Below, one piece after another: positions 8,903 to 9,156 of a stretch of 9,156 nt of DNA. The notes below the pieces were generated by a model. It was not told the origin of the DNA, did no database searches, and saw nothing but the letters and a program-made list of their open reading frames with translations. The DNA lies in assembly GCA_019236545.1 (NCBI GenBank), contig JAFAIV010000403.1, positions 1 to 9,156 on the forward strand, written 5' to 3'. Position 1 is the first letter of the stretch, and each line of letters starts with the position of its first letter. This DNA comes from Actinomycetota bacterium. GTDB taxonomy: Bacteria > Actinomycetota > Thermoleophilia > Gaiellales > Gaiellaceae. A program made the position numbers and the translations under genes.

Positions 8903-9156
8903 CTAGCTTTCGGTGATCTCGGTCGCCTCGGCCGGGTGCTTGCGGCGCGCGACGCGCTTGTCGCGGAGATCGTGCACCTGGCGGACGAGCTTGTCGGCAA
9001 GCTCGTCGATCGACGCCTTCATGTCGCGGGACGCCTCGCGCGCGCGGAGGGTGCGGCCCTTGACCCAGACGGTCGCCTCGGCCGGGTGCTTGCGGCGCGC
9101 GACGCGCTTGTCGCGGAGATCGTGCACCTGGCGGACGAGCTTGTCGGCGAGCTCGT
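8903..9156 (-). CDS. hpf: Hibernation-promoting factor (short HPF/YfiA type), 5' end beyond the window
   Basis: The 3' end shows the second half of the HPF/RaiA ribosome-binding domain: strand EATVWVKGRTLRA, then helix SIDELADKLVRQVHDLRDKR, matching the E. coli HPF pattern ATLHVNGGEIHA and AIDGLIDKLARQL. HPF binds the small ribosomal subunit in stationary phase and promotes inactive 70S or 100S ribosomes. The protein stops eight to ten residues after the helix (ending EITES, TAG 8903), so it lacks the C-terminal dimerisation domain of long HPF. Upstream, where strands 1-3 of the domain should be, the frame instead repeats the helix and tail ELADKLVRQVHDLRDKRVAR...AEAT up to the right edge. 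The frame stays open to 9156. Thus either the gene has an in-frame 50-codon duplication or the edge is misassembled. A GTG at 9127 is not the start, because it lies inside the repeated helix. Confidence 0.82.
   Translation of the reverse strand, partial: ELADKLVRQVHDLRDKRVARRKHPAEATVWVKGRTLRAREASRDMKASIDELADKLVRQVHDLRDKRVARRKHPAEATEITES
8920..9006. repeat. Direct repeat copy 1 (inside hpf)
   Basis: These 87 bp recur at 9070-9156 with one mismatch (A at 8999, G at 9149). The offset is exactly 150 bp, a whole number of codons, so the reading frame is kept. On the coding strand the mismatch is a synonymous Leu change (CTT here, CTC in the other copy). This copy is followed by the genuine hpf end (EITES, TAG). 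Confidence 0.97.
9070..9156. repeat. Direct repeat copy 2 (at window edge, possibly longer)
   Basis: This is the second copy of the 87-bp repeat and it is cut by the window edge, so its true length is unknown. On the coding strand it leads through GAGGCGACC straight into the VWVKG strand of HPF, whereas copy 1 leads through the same GAGGCGACC into the hpf C-terminal tail. That shared segment is the likely junction. Confidence 0.97.

Overview
The window is very G+C-rich DNA whose codons nearly all end in G or C, and every supported gene lies on the minus strand. Gene content and order, RF2 with a programmed frameshift site, and short actinobacterial-style spacers suggest a high-G+C Gram-positive bacterium. 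My guess is the deep-branching Actinomycetota (Thermoleophilia-like), but that is inference and no marker here proves it.

Read in the direction of transcription (from high to low coordinates), the window holds: the 3' part of a short hibernation-promoting factor gene (hpf), which runs off the right edge and contains a 150-bp-offset direct repeat; an uncharacterised 189-aa acidic soluble protein; secA (879 aa); a 215-aa protein with a degenerate response-regulator receiver domain; prfB (RF2, 365 aa after a +1 programmed frameshift at CTT-TGA-C); ftsE and ftsX, overlapping by ATGA; a 550-aa SUV3-family RNA helicase with a C-terminal zinc ribbon; and the 5' part of a hemerythrin-like (HHE) protein that runs off the left edge.

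Spacing is tight: overlaps of 4 bp or gaps of 0, 17, 19, 26 and 39 bp, with two longer gaps of about 70 bp (prfB to ftsE and helicase to hemerythrin). The block could therefore be transcribed as one to three operons. The core order hpf-secA-prfB-ftsE-ftsX resembles the arrangement known from Bacillus-type Firmicutes, so it is conserved housekeeping synteny for ribosome hibernation, protein export, termination and cell division. Lineage-specific genes are inserted at three points: the 189-aa protein, the pseudo-receiver and the SUV3-like helicase. No stretch over 300 bp lacks a gene. I see no tRNA, rRNA, CRISPR array, transposon or phage gene.

The items most worth a second look are the in-frame duplication in hpf at the window edge (real tandem duplication or misassembly), the SUV3-like helicase with its zinc-ribbon tail beside ftsX, the pseudo-receiver between secA and prfB with its Shine-Dalgarno in a hairpin, and the RF2 recoding site, which simple ORF calling misses.
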